This document shows, one piece after another, positions 1-10,622 of a stretch of DNA of 64,000 nt (its first letter is position 1; each line of letters starts with the position of its first letter). Where the stretch lies: positions 1-64,000 of the forward strand of contig JAPOTI010000013.1 of NCBI GenBank assembly GCA_026709265.1, written 5' to 3'. A program made the translations under genes and the position numbers. The notes under the pieces were generated by a model. It was not told the DNA's origin. It ran no database searches and saw only the letters and a list, made by a program, of their open reading frames with translations. This DNA is from Paracoccaceae bacterium. GTDB taxonomy: Bacteria; Pseudomonadota; Alphaproteobacteria; Rhodobacterales; Rhodobacteraceae.

Positions 1-19
1 AAAAGGCCGTTGACTGCCT

Positions 20-616
20 CTACGAAGGTAGCTGATAACGGGGGCAAGTAGTTACGCCTTCGGATCTGAAATGCCCCCGCAGTTTGTCTGTCGCGATCCT
101 GTCCCGCCGCCAGCCGCCGTCCCGCCAGAACAGGGTTGGACCGGTAAAGTGTGTCCATGCGTCCCGCTGAGCACCCATGTTGTCCCAACCCGCAATGGTC
201 AACGCACGGGGTGGAATCTGGCAGAGTTTCTGCCTGACAATGTCCCTGGGAGCACCCAGCTTCCTGTCCCGACCGTTATGGGCATTCACCAGTGCGGCCA
301 CCTCGACCGGAAGCAGAAAGCCAAGATTGTCGATCTCGATGCCGAGAATCGAACAGGTCATCTGCCACGACAGACGGTCAGATCGGGTAAGATCGCCCGC
401 ATCATCCGCCCATTGCCGGCCCGTGAGCCGTCGCCAGATCGTGTCACAACTGTCCGTCGCCCATCTCCACCGGGTGTTCGCGTCGATCTGCCCCTCCTGT
501 GGCAGACCCGCCAAGGCCTCAACGGTCGTATCGATCAGGAACTCCCGCGGATCATCACTGCGTGGGGGATCAAGCATCTGAATATCGCGTGGGGTCACAG
601 GTGACATGGGAGCCAT
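20..616 (-). CDS. hypothetical protein
   Basis: ORF 20..739(-); more likely start MAPMSPVTPRD at 616. Confidence 0.5.
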   Translation of the reverse strand: MAPMSPVTPRDIQMLDPPRSDDPREFLIDTTVEALAGLPQEGQIDANTRWRWATDSCDTIWRRLTGRQWADDAGDLTRSDRLSWQMTCSILGIEIDNLGFLLPVEVAALVNAHNGRDRKLGAPRDIVRQKLCQIPPRALTIAGWDNMGAQRDAWTHFTGPTLFWRDGGWRRDRIATDKLRGHFRSEGVTTCPRYQLPS

Positions 617-861
617 TCCTTTCCTATCGTGTCCTATCTTGCGGCGTGGCCCTGAATCGCAGGGCGAATCAGCGATTCGCCCATCTGCACAAACGTGGCC
701 AATCAGGGCCAGAGCAATTTTATCATTTTGTCGCCACAAAATGCGACTCCCACCGCGGTTTCGTGACCATCAACCGCTGATTCCCTTTTGGCCATTACAA
801 TTGTCGGCAGGCCTGGGATCAGGCGCAGCGACGAATCAGCAGACAGCGATGGAATCTCACG

Positions 862-2586
862 ATGGCCATGGAACCCAACAGACTCAACACGCGCACAGCC
901 AGAACCGATGATGGGGGTTCTGCCTGCCTGTTCTTCCACGATTCCTATCAGATGTGGTGCATCCGGCTTTACAAGACATCTGACGACAACAATTCCTTCG
1001 ACCCGGCGGCGCCCCGCGATCAGTTCATCTTCGAGAATTATCCGACGGCGCTGGAAGCGTTTCAACATTACGATGCGGCCCAACCCGCGGCGGCTGACCG
1101 GAAGATTGAGGCCGAAACCGCGATGACAGAGGATCCCGCACACCATCTGCAGACAACATTATCAGATCCGCATGATCCGGACAGGGAAAATACCGCCGCC
1201 CGTGCCCTCGTCGCGGCCGAGCAACAGAACGGGATCAGTGAACAGCATTGGCTCCCGGCCGAGATCGTCACAACGGAGATCATGACAGACCCGGAAACCG
1301 GCAGGAGGCAACTGAGACATCAGGTGCACCCTGTCGAACTCCGCTGGGATGACGGGGACGAGGGATTCCATCTGCGTCAGCAGGGCGACACAAGCCAAGG
1401 AGAGCGTCTCGGCATTCATGCCGACTCAGAGCGCAAGGTCAGCGATCTCAGCGATCTTCGGATCAAGATTCCGACGCGCAACCCGGAGGATGGAACCCGC
1501 GCCGAAAATACCTGTTGTCCCTTCACGCTCGAAGGCTGGGCCACGATGCGTCAGGTCTGCATGGATGCCGACATTCCACGCGAGAACGAACTCAAGGCCA
1601 GCACCACGCGCTGGGCGGCCTATGTCACCCGGATGCACCAGTGCATTCAGGACCGCCTGCGGGACGCGCAGGGTTCAACCCGTGACGCCGGGCTGGATCC
1701 GGTCATCACTGCGATTTCACTGTCCCGCGTGATTTCCGAACAGATCGGTCCCTGTGAGTTACCGACCAATGTCACCTATGACGACCTGTGCCGCTATGCG
1801 CTGGCCGAGTCCCTGGAACGCCAGTTGCGCCTGTTCCCCGGTGGGGTGAAACCGGAACCGCCACTCGACCTCCCGGCCACGATCGGCGCGACCATTGGCG
1901 TGGAACCGGTGACGGCAACTGTCGGGTCCGGTGCCTGGTTCCGGGCTGGCGTCTACCGCACGGCGGCCGGCGGCGGGCCCGGTGCGTTGGATGCCCGCAG
2001 CAACGACAATCTGGTCCGAATGGTTTTTGAACCTCTCACCACCACACCGCCCGAAGAACTTCAGGTCGCCAAGTTTACAGGAGATGAGGCGATTCATGAT
2101 CGGGTGCAGGAGCGACTTGAGGTGATCGCTGAAGAGAGCCAGAAGACCCATGTTGCCGATGGCCGGGTCAATCCCGGAACCAATCCCTGGGTCGATGAGG
2201 TTCTGAGCCGCCTGCAAAAGGCGTTCCCTGACAAGATCTATGCACCCGACGCCATCGATCTCTGGCGAATCGGCGGGCGCGATGGCATCGATATCCTGCG
2301 GGTGCGCGACCTCGCCGGCACGACCCTCTTGACCTGGCCGGCAGCGGATCGCCGCTCCATTCTGGAGATCAGCCGTGAGGGGCGGGATTACCCGATGATC
2401 CATCGCGCCCAGATTGCCACCCCCGAAGAGATCACGCAGCTGCACCAGCGGGTTGAGGAACGCGCCGCCCGGACGCGCGTTGGACCCGATGAGACCATCA
2501 CTGAACCGGTGCGGCTGATCGACACGGAAGCGGTCAGACGCACCGAACGGCAACGCGATCGCGACGAAACCGGATGGGATCTCTGA
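862..2586 (+). CDS. hypothetical protein, first gene of a tightly packed unidirectional set
   Basis: 574-aa ORF, 3-nt gap to the next gene. Confidence 0.65.
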   Translation: MAMEPNRLNTRTARTDDGGSACLFFHDSYQMWCIRLYKTSDDNNSFDPAAPRDQFIFENYPTALEAFQHYDAAQPAAADRKIEAETAMTEDPAHHLQTTLSDPHDPDRENTAARALVAAEQQNGISEQHWLPAEIVTTEIMTDPETGRRQLRHQVHPVELRWDDGDEGFHLRQQGDTSQGERLGIHADSERKVSDLSDLRIKIPTRNPEDGTRAENTCCPFTLEGWATMRQVCMDADIPRENELKASTTRWAAYVTRMHQCIQDRLRDAQGSTRDAGLDPVITAISLSRVISEQIGPCELPTNVTYDDLCRYALAESLERQLRLFPGGVKPEPPLDLPATIGATIGVEPVTATVGSGAWFRAGVYRTAAGGGPGALDARSNDNLVRMVFEPLTTTPPEELQVAKFTGDEAIHDRVQERLEVIAEESQKTHVADGRVNPGTNPWVDEVLSRLQKAFPDKIYAPDAIDLWRIGGRDGIDILRVRDLAGTTLLTWPAADRRSILEISREGRDYPMIHRAQIATPEEITQLHQRVEERAARTRVGPDETITEPVRLIDTEAVRRTERQRDRDETGWDL

Positions 2587-2589
2587 TCC

Positions 2590-5500
2590 GTGGCCAAATG
2601 GTATGCCTTCCCGCCGCGTTCACCGTTGCGCCTGCATTATACCCTCGAGGACGGCGGCCAGCGGCGCTTCATCCTGCGGATGCCACCCCGTATCAACGCG
2701 CCGAACCTGTTCGCCGCCGGCTGGCGGCGACCCGGCGGGATTGCCGGTCTTCTGAGTGGCATGGCACCGGATCCGGCGGCCTTGTTCCCCCGGCGTGTCC
2801 GTCAGTGGATGGCGCAACATGGAGCCGAATCGATTGATCTGCCACAGGCCGAATTGCGGCGGCGTTACTTTGTCCCGCGTGTCTGTCCTCTCAATGCGCT
2901 GACCATTGGGATCAATCGCAACGGGGCGGAGGTCCGGGAGTCCGGGGATGACCGCTGGCTGGTTCTGGATGGATTGTCACAGGAGGAGTCGTGGGCGGGT
3001 TCAGAACGGCTGCTGCTGGGTGGGCAACTGGATCTCAGCCTGCGCATGCGCGATCCCAGCCAGTATCAGCCCCTGGCCGCACGAATCGCCGATGAGGTCG
3101 CCGTCAACAGACTCAGGATCAATCCCGACGAGATGCAGGAACTTGCGGCCGCCCTGATCAAGCCTGGCCATCGCGATTTGCCGACCTGGACCGCCAGCGC
3201 AGACCAGTCGTATGCATTGCTGCAGCAGGAAATCATGCTGGCCATGCTGGCACCGGCGCGGGACTCGGCCGCACGGCCGCTGCACAGTTCCGCCCGGCGG
3301 CTCATCTCGGCAATCCCGTCGCTCAGGGACGGCGGCGACACCGATCCCCCGCCTGATGTCATGGCGGCACTGGCTGCCGTGGTCGGCCCCCTCGAGGCGG
3401 CACAACTGGTCGCCCCGAATGGGGACGCAACACGCGGGTGGGGGCGATTCTTCACGGGTGCGGATGACAGTCACGCGGTCCTGGATCTACGTGGCCTGCC
3501 ACCGCACGAAGCCGCAGCCACAATCACGACGGAATGCGCCCGGCGCAACGGACGCGTGGTCACCCTGCTCGCGACCGACCCGCACAGTGATGACGGCGCT
3601 CCGGTCCTGCAGGCGTGGCAGGATGTGGCCAGGGTCCGGGGTGTCGAGGCCGCGGCTGTCTTGCCGGATGAGACCATCTGGGAGGGTCCGGCAACATTCA
3701 TCGCGTTCGGCCAACGGCGGGAGAATCTGCTCGACGCCGCCACGGGCGTCTCAATGCGGCTGGAGCGTGAACAGGTGCGTGAGGATCTGTCTCACTGGAT
3801 CTACGAAGCCCAGCGTGGGCGCGCCGGAATTGCCGGTCAACAGGACCGACTCGCCAAGTTGACCGATTACCGGCCGGCCTCCAACGTCAGCACAGCGGTG
3901 CTCAAGCTCCCGCGTGCACAGGCGGCAGATGCCCGCCGCGCCATGCGCCGCCTGATGACAGATCATGGCGCAGTGGACGCCTATGTCGCCGGAATCATGG
4001 GGCTTGAACCCGCAGAACTCGCCGTGGATCCCGCCACGGGACACGGCTGGTCGGCAGAGCAGATCGATGCAATCGCGCTGGCGGAATCGGCGCATCGCGA
4101 CCAGGGTCGCGGCTTTATTCTGGCCGACCAGACCGGAACCGGCAAAGGCCGGACCGCGATGGGTTGTGCCCGGGCCTGGCTCAACGGGGGAGCCCATCGG
4201 AAGGTGATCTACCTCACAGTGGACAAGGCCGTCGCCGTGGATGGTGTCTTGCGTGACCTTGTCGATACCGCGACAGAGGGGTTGGCTGGCCGGCCACTCG
4301 TCATTGCCCGTGATAGTGAACCCCCCGCAGATCTCGCCGATGCGGCCCGGTCCATCAACCAGCGACGGGAACTCTATCAGAGTGGTGGATTTCCCGCCGA
4401 TCGCCGGTTTCTGATCTCGACCTATCCGGCATTTCAGGCGGCGAAGTGGGATGATCCTGATCCCGATAAGACCGACAATGACCGGGCACCGGCCGCCTGG
4501 TTGCAGGCAGTCTGCAACGACCCGGCTGTCATGGTGATTCTGGACGAATCCCACAAGGCCCTGAACCGTGAAGGCAATATCGGCCACAATATGCGGGCAG
4601 CGATTGCCCATGCGGGACGAGTCCTGTTCGTCTCGGCGACGGCCCTGCGCGATGGCCGGAATGTGGACCTCTACCGCCGGGTCTTCCCGCCGACGATGTC
4701 ACCGGAGGATTTTCAGATCATCGAAGCCATGCTCCGACGCGCGTCGGCGATGGAACTCGAATCCTTCGCCGCCTCCCTGATCCGGGATGGCGTCATGCTG
4801 CGGCGTGAACATGACAGTGCCGACATCATCCGCTCCGTGGCCGGTCCGACCGACACCGAGACGCAATCCTATGACCAGGTGATGAACGGGCTCCGCGGCC
4901 TCGCGAGCGCGCTTCTGGAAGCCAAACGCACCATCAGAACCCGGAACATGGGCGGTGCCGGTCAAGGCTGGCGCCACTGGTCCGACGCCGCACAAGTCAA
5001 CATGACAGCCGGAATGGGCGTCATTCTGGATCAGATTTCATCCCTCACCCTGGCCAGCATGACCATTCCGCAGACCGCACGTGTTGCCAGCCTCAATATC
5101 GCAAAGGGCCGCAAACCGGTGATTTCCATGACACGCACCAACGAATCCTATCTGCAACGGATTCTGTCCGGAGACGCCCTTCTCACACCGGGCGAGGAAC
5201 ATCGCATCGGTGACCAATATGAGGACGGCGTCGCGACTTATCAGCCTTTCCCACCCCGTCAACTGGATGCCCGGGACTATTTCAAGGAGCAGGCCGCCCG
5301 GCTGTTTGACATCACGATCAGCGACCGCGGGCACAGATCCATCCCGGAGGGCGGGCGCGGCGTCGCTGTCCGACGCCGCGGCGGACCCATTCGTCGCAAT
5401 CTGCTGGATGAGGCTCGCCGCGGTGAGGCCCCGGACATTGCCCGGGTGTGGAACCGGATTGTCGAGGCTGTCGAAACCTTGCCGGCACTGCCGGTCTCGC

Positions 5501-6390
5501 CCTTCGATGCTCTGAAACAGGAGTTGGCGAAAAATCCCGATGGTTCCGGTCGCGTTCCGACACTGGTTGAGATTACCGGCCGCGAACTGTTCATCAATGA
5601 CGACGGCGAAATCGAAAAGATCAACAAGACGAATGACCATAAACAGAGGGCCGCGGCGCGTTTCAACAACGGTGACGCCGACATCCTGGTCTTCTCGCCG
5701 GAATCCGGGGGAACAGGAGCTTCCTACCATGCGTCGGAGACGTTCGCCGATCAGCGGCCCCGGGAATATATCCAGAATGGCTTTGCCAACAATATCCTGA
5801 CCTTTGTCCAGAGCGGTGGGAGAACCTGTCGTTTCGGGCAGGTGGCAACGCCGGGTCATACCGTGATTGATACCGGTACGGTCCCCGATCGCCGGGCGCA
5901 GAAGATCCACAATGCCAAACTGCGCAATCTGGGCGCGATCAACGAAGGGGATCGTCAGCATGACGCCATACGGGACGATGTTCCGGACATTCTGAACAGG
6001 ATCGGGGCTGATGCCACCAGCCGTGTTCTGGAGGCCCTGCCCGATATTCGCGCGCGTTTGGGGGACCCCGAATACAATCCCGGGCGCGGGGATACAGCCG
6101 AGGCCTTCCTGCGCAAGATTCTGAATGCGCAACTGTTGCTCGATCCCGACGACAACCACAAGTTCAACAATTTGTGCGACTACGAGTACAACCAGTTGCT
6201 CGAGGAGATGAATTCGGTCGGCAACAATCCGCTGGAGACGCAAAAACTGCGGGGTGATGTGTTCATCAGGGCCCGTTCACGATTCATTGAAGACAATGAC
6301 TCGCTCAGCACCGACCCACATGACATTCACAGTGCCTTGCAGGAGCCGGTCGAACTGCTGACCGGCGACTGGTACCGCGAACCGGGATGA
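2590..6390 (+). CDS. strawberry notch-like helicase/ATPase (SF2-type), 1266 aa
   Basis: GRGFILADQTGTGKGRTAMG (Walker A-like), VMVILDESHKALN (DEAH-like), and C-terminal ADILVFSPESGGTGASYHAS...RPREYIQ...QSGGRTCRFGQ resembling the SNO C-terminal helicase domain. Confidence 0.82.
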   Translation: MAKWYAFPPRSPLRLHYTLEDGGQRRFILRMPPRINAPNLFAAGWRRPGGIAGLLSGMAPDPAALFPRRVRQWMAQHGAESIDLPQAELRRRYFVPRVCPLNALTIGINRNGAEVRESGDDRWLVLDGLSQEESWAGSERLLLGGQLDLSLRMRDPSQYQPLAARIADEVAVNRLRINPDEMQELAAALIKPGHRDLPTWTASADQSYALLQQEIMLAMLAPARDSAARPLHSSARRLISAIPSLRDGGDTDPPPDVMAALAAVVGPLEAAQLVAPNGDATRGWGRFFTGADDSHAVLDLRGLPPHEAAATITTECARRNGRVVTLLATDPHSDDGAPVLQAWQDVARVRGVEAAAVLPDETIWEGPATFIAFGQRRENLLDAATGVSMRLEREQVREDLSHWIYEAQRGRAGIAGQQDRLAKLTDYRPASNVSTAVLKLPRAQAADARRAMRRLMTDHGAVDAYVAGIMGLEPAELAVDPATGHGWSAEQIDAIALAESAHRDQGRGFILADQTGTGKGRTAMGCARAWLNGGAHRKVIYLTVDKAVAVDGVLRDLVDTATEGLAGRPLVIARDSEPPADLADAARSINQRRELYQSGGFPADRRFLISTYPAFQAAKWDDPDPDKTDNDRAPAAWLQAVCNDPAVMVILDESHKALNREGNIGHNMRAAIAHAGRVLFVSATALRDGRNVDLYRRVFPPTMSPEDFQIIEAMLRRASAMELESFAASLIRDGVMLRREHDSADIIRSVAGPTDTETQSYDQVMNGLRGLASALLEAKRTIRTRNMGGAGQGWRHWSDAAQVNMTAGMGVILDQISSLTLASMTIPQTARVASLNIAKGRKPVISMTRTNESYLQRILSGDALLTPGEEHRIGDQYEDGVATYQPFPPRQLDARDYFKEQAARLFDITISDRGHRSIPEGGRGVAVRRRGGPIRRNLLDEARRGEAPDIARVWNRIVEAVETLPALPVSPFDALKQELAKNPDGSGRVPTLVEITGRELFINDDGEIEKINKTNDHKQRAAARFNNGDADILVFSPESGGTGASYHASETFADQRPREYIQNGFANNILTFVQSGGRTCRFGQVATPGHTVIDTGTVPDRRAQKIHNAKLRNLGAINEGDRQHDAIRDDVPDILNRIGADATSRVLEALPDIRARLGDPEYNPGRGDTAEAFLRKILNAQLLLDPDDNHKFNNLCDYEYNQLLEEMNSVGNNPLETQKLRGDVFIRARSRFIEDNDSLSTDPHDIHSALQEPVELLTGDWYREPG

Positions 6391-6391
6391 T

Positions 6392-7852
6392 ATGCGGACA
6401 TTCTCGGAGAGACTGACGACCGCGGTGATCGGGTCCATCTGGAAAGACATACGACAGATCTCCTTCACTGACTCTCTTGGCGTGGTCGTTGGCTATTCGG
6501 CACCACCCGCAGAATTGGCCGATCATGCCATTTCGCATCGGTTTCTTCTCGCACGGCCCGGCAATGCCCAACTGGAGACGATCTCGGCCAAAGACTTCAT
6601 GAGGCATTTCATGGAGGACGATTCCGGGCTTTTCGGGCGGGCGGGACCGCCCCCGCCACGCGTCGTTGAAGCCTTCAATGCCCTGGCGAGCCCGACCGGG
6701 AACACGCGACCGATACAAATTCTTCGCGGTTCACCGTTTACCACCGCCCGGGCCGCGGAGAGAATGCGCAACACCAGACGCTATATCGCACATCACCATC
6801 TCCGGCCCTACCTGCTGACCGAGCGCAATGAACGCGGCGAGAGCTACCGTGCCTGGGTCAATACCGATCCTGGAAAGCTGGATCTGGCCAACACACCCTT
6901 TCGCATTACCGCCGCCTCAATGATTGATGCGGCCAGAGCCGACTCACTGGGAGCCACATCACTCCACCAGAAACCCCGCGCAACGCAGGAGACCCGAGCC
7001 AGCCTCCGCAAATCCGACCACCGTCCCGAATATCTGTTACAGATCAGGGCCACCAACAAGGGTTTGGCCATCAGCGGCAAGGCCATTTCAAAATCATCCA
7101 TTGCGGAATTCTGGGGCCACAGCACCGGCCCCCAACTCTACCGGGCACTCACCGGGACGAAATTGCCAGCGGTCAATGACACGATCGACCAGAATGCCCC
7201 CATTCCGGCGCGGACATTCCGGCTCGCGAACCGGGATGAGGGGCAGCGGGCGGCCTATGTGGCGGCCCTGCTGGATGCCCATCCGGGTGTGCAACTCATG
7301 GCTGCGGGGCAGATGCGGGCCTGGTACGGCGAACATGGCCATCGGAATCACGAACAGCGCAAGGCCACCTGGCAGCCGCAAGCGGATTTCAACATGCCCT
7401 CGGTGGCAGAATTGGCGCAGACCGGCAATCAGGATCGCCCGTTATTGCGCGCGAGCTGGGCCAATGGTGCGGTCATGTTGTCGGCACTGCCGCCACAGGG
7501 TCACGACACAAATCAGACTGGACACGACGGAATTGGGATCAATTCCATCGGTGGCTGGGTGCTGGAACTGCCTGACTTTCGGACACCGGCTGCAGCCTAT
7601 TGGCGCAGCGAAGCGGGACGCAAACTGTGGCAGATGATCGAAGGCTGTGCGTTGCCAGACATCGCCCGGGTCGCCCTGGATGGAGACGTCGCGAAGCGTG
7701 CTGTTCTCTTCATCGACCCCGAAGAAGCCCATACAGCTGCGACGCTGGCATGGATTGCGGCGGCGTCACTGGGTGCGCGATCCGAACTCAATCGTGATTC
7801 AGAGGTGCCGATCCGTGCCAACAATCATGACACGGTGACGCTGGCGGCCTGA
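6392..7852 (+). CDS. hypothetical protein
   Basis: 486-aa ORF, 1-nt gap from the helicase gene. Confidence 0.62.
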   Translation: MRTFSERLTTAVIGSIWKDIRQISFTDSLGVVVGYSAPPAELADHAISHRFLLARPGNAQLETISAKDFMRHFMEDDSGLFGRAGPPPPRVVEAFNALASPTGNTRPIQILRGSPFTTARAAERMRNTRRYIAHHHLRPYLLTERNERGESYRAWVNTDPGKLDLANTPFRITAASMIDAARADSLGATSLHQKPRATQETRASLRKSDHRPEYLLQIRATNKGLAISGKAISKSSIAEFWGHSTGPQLYRALTGTKLPAVNDTIDQNAPIPARTFRLANRDEGQRAAYVAALLDAHPGVQLMAAGQMRAWYGEHGHRNHEQRKATWQPQADFNMPSVAELAQTGNQDRPLLRASWANGAVMLSALPPQGHDTNQTGHDGIGINSIGGWVLELPDFRTPAAAYWRSEAGRKLWQMIEGCALPDIARVALDGDVAKRAVLFIDPEEAHTAATLAWIAAASLGARSELNRDSEVPIRANNHDTVTLAA

Positions 7853-7853
7853 G

Positions 7854-10100
7854 ATGTACGCCAGTCGGACATATCGCGGGGCGGGGAGCAACGCTGACAG
7901 TCTCATTGTGGGCATCAGCGACACCGGTCACTTCACAGCCATCTGCGTCGAATTCGACCTCGCTGGCCCCTATCTCGGCACCCGCGCCCTGTCCATGCGA
8001 TTGTCCGCCAACACAGCCAATGACGCGCGCAGCACCGGAGATATCCTGAAAGCCGCACGCGGTTATGCCGAAACCCATTTCGGACTCGGGAAAACTTCAG
8101 CAATCCAGGCGGCGGGGATCCCGCGTCCCCTTGATCCCTTTGATCCCCTGGTGGGTTACCGCCACCTCCGTGATCAAGACGCCGGCAGGGGCCCTGCGGG
8201 GACGTGTGATCTGACATTTCTTCCTGTTGAGGACGCACATGCGCAACTGACGGGTTCGGCGCTGAGACAGGCCAGTCTGGCTGTTCTCAATGGAGATGCC
8301 GACATGTTTCAGGAACATGTCTTCACTGCTGTCACGCCAGACTTCGGGCACCATTGGGAGACGAGCGATCTCGCGGGAATCCGCCGCGCGCTGATCGGTC
8401 ATGGCTATGATCTTGATGCTACCACGCGTCTGTTCAGTGCCGATGGATGCGAAGAGGCCGCAACCCTGCTCTGGTATGCTGAACCCGGCCCAAAAGGTGA
8501 AGATCGCCGCCAGGCCGCCGAATCCTGGCCCTGCCTCACCGCGATGATTGCCCAGAGTGAGCACTTGCAGGCGACGGTCGATCAGCGACGTCCCCTCGGA
8601 GCGGAATTATCCGCAATCTTCTCTGGGATAGGCAAGGGCGGACTGCGCAAGCTCGGTCGCATCCACCAGACATCGACCGAGCACGGCCCCCTCGCCGAGG
8701 CCTTTGTCGGAGCTGATGACGCCGATGCAATTGGCGTGGTCCGGCAACGCCGGGTCGCACTTGAAGGCAGTTGGAAAACCGAAGACGCCGTCCGTTGGCT
8801 TGACCGGAACGCTGCGGCGGGCGGTGGGGCCAATGCCATTCCAGACGGCAACGACGAATGGAATGCCTTTACCTCCATCTATGCCGGTATGATCAAACCC
8901 CTGGCATCACATTTTGTCGGCCAGGCCTGGCTCGAAACCATCAAGCCCCCGCGGAACAGCTGGACCCAGCTTCTCGAAGGTCTGGGATCAGATCTCGAAC
9001 TGCCGTACAGAGCCGACCGCCGCAGTCTCAATGTGGCTGTTGCTGACGCCGTCGAACTCTGTGATGCCCTTGCACGTGATATTATCCTGCCGGTCATCCT
9101 GACCACGATCGACACGATGCCGGGGTACCTGCATATTCCCGATGCCCGGGATCGGTTCTTCCTGGCGGCGCGGAGTGTTGCCGGCGAGATGCTGGTGCCG
9201 ACATCAGCCCAACAACCCCTGCGCTCCATCGCCACGACGGTCCGTGCCGGGCTGACCCGTCTCAACAGGTTGGAGATGATCCGTCTACCGCCGCCCGCTG
9301 AAGTGGACATCGGGCAGCCAGAGCCCGCGGCGCAACCCCACCCTGATCATGCACGTTATCTCAAAATGGAATGGGAATCGCCGTGGGCGGATACGGACAT
9401 CAATGGGGTGACGATCTCCTTCCTCACCAGCAAACGCGCGATGCAAGCTGAAGGGAAGACCATGAAGCATTGTATCGGCGGGCGCGGCTACAGCCACCGT
9501 TGCTGGAAAGGCGAAGGAATCGCTGCACATCTCGAGGATGAGTCCAGTGCCCAGGCTACAGCCTTCATCAACTTCTGTGACAGGGATACCCGTCGTCCGG
9601 TCTGCCGGGAAATCAACGGTCCGCGCAACCAAAGAGGCTATATGGCGCGTGAGGGGCTCGCGCTTCGGCGGGCGCTGTCCAGATTTCTGAAACTGGCAGG
9701 CGGTGCTGTCTGCGAAGTCGAAGAGAATCCGCGACGGACAGATTTTGAGGAATGGACAAAAAGCGCGGCGGCCCGGGAGGTGCTGACCCCGTGGCAAGTG
9801 GGTCTCGACCCGACAGCCGCCGAGTCATTGCGCATCTGGGAACAGGCGATGGAACGCCCCCTCTTCCACGAAACCGGCAATATTGATGCATTATGGGACG
9901 TCTGGACCGAAATCCTTCCCGCTCCCGCGTCGCGTGCATCGTCTGCACAGGCCGCGGTCTGGCGTCTGCCGTCAGCACAAATCCTGCTGCGCGACATGTC
10001 ACCTGCAGTCCATGAACAGATGATCTTGGAATCGCAGGAACGTGCCCCGCAACCGCGCGTTGCCGCCGAACCTGTCGCGACCGGACCCAGCGGACCATGA
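7854..10100 (+). CDS. PcfJ-like domain protein
   Basis: C-terminal half contains GKTMKHCIGGRGYSHRCWKGEGIAAHL...CREINGPRNQ, the arrangement typical of PcfJ-like proteins (MKHCVGG...C...G...I.G..N). Confidence 0.65.
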   Translation: MYASRTYRGAGSNADSLIVGISDTGHFTAICVEFDLAGPYLGTRALSMRLSANTANDARSTGDILKAARGYAETHFGLGKTSAIQAAGIPRPLDPFDPLVGYRHLRDQDAGRGPAGTCDLTFLPVEDAHAQLTGSALRQASLAVLNGDADMFQEHVFTAVTPDFGHHWETSDLAGIRRALIGHGYDLDATTRLFSADGCEEAATLLWYAEPGPKGEDRRQAAESWPCLTAMIAQSEHLQATVDQRRPLGAELSAIFSGIGKGGLRKLGRIHQTSTEHGPLAEAFVGADDADAIGVVRQRRVALEGSWKTEDAVRWLDRNAAAGGGANAIPDGNDEWNAFTSIYAGMIKPLASHFVGQAWLETIKPPRNSWTQLLEGLGSDLELPYRADRRSLNVAVADAVELCDALARDIILPVILTTIDTMPGYLHIPDARDRFFLAARSVAGEMLVPTSAQQPLRSIATTVRAGLTRLNRLEMIRLPPPAEVDIGQPEPAAQPHPDHARYLKMEWESPWADTDINGVTISFLTSKRAMQAEGKTMKHCIGGRGYSHRCWKGEGIAAHLEDESSAQATAFINFCDRDTRRPVCREINGPRNQRGYMAREGLALRRALSRFLKLAGGAVCEVEENPRRTDFEEWTKSAAAREVLTPWQVGLDPTAAESLRIWEQAMERPLFHETGNIDALWDVWTEILPAPASRASSAQAAVWRLPSAQILLRDMSPAVHEQMILESQERAPQPRVAAEPVATGPSGP

Positions 10101-10420
10101 GTCAGCGATCAGCCAAACAGATCCCGCGCTTGCGCCCCGCCATCCTGCTGGGGCGGCGGGTTGATTTCTTCCCGGCTGACCATTGGCTGCGGTTGTGCCC
10201 GGGATGGCCACCCGCTGCCGGCTGGTGGCGGGATCACAACAGCAATGAATGTGTCCTCGCGGCACTCGTGCCGGCCCAATCACAATGTCTCGCAGCCCTG
10301 CTGCATATCCGGCGGGAACCCTGGACGCTGGGCCATGTGGAAGCCCGGGCAGCCGAGGCCTGCGAGGCACTCGACTGGACTTTGCAGCTGCTGCCCTGCG
10401 CTGATGGCCAGGCGGGTTGA
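10097..10420 (+). CDS. hypothetical protein
   Basis: 107-aa ORF with ATGA overlap with the upstream stop. Confidence 0.5.
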   Translation: MSQRSAKQIPRLRPAILLGRRVDFFPADHWLRLCPGWPPAAGWWRDHNSNECVLAALVPAQSQCLAALLHIRREPWTLGHVEARAAEACEALDWTLQLLPCADGQAG

Positions 10421-10622
10421 GGGAGGCACCATCCATGGACTGTCGCGGCTCAATTCGTGCGCAGCACAGCCTATTCTCAAATGATTCCTGCTTTCAGGAT
10501 CGCGACGCACGTCTGCGCGCGACACTGGAGAGACGACCCGAAATGAGTGCCCGGGTCCAACTCATCAGCGGGAGGATGGCGCTCACAGCAAACCAACTCG
10601 ATCAACAGATAGGAAACTCATA

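Noticed and set aside
5038-6243. 401-aa minus-strand ORF
   Set aside because: Antisense to the SNO-like helicase C-terminal domain; no recognisable motif.
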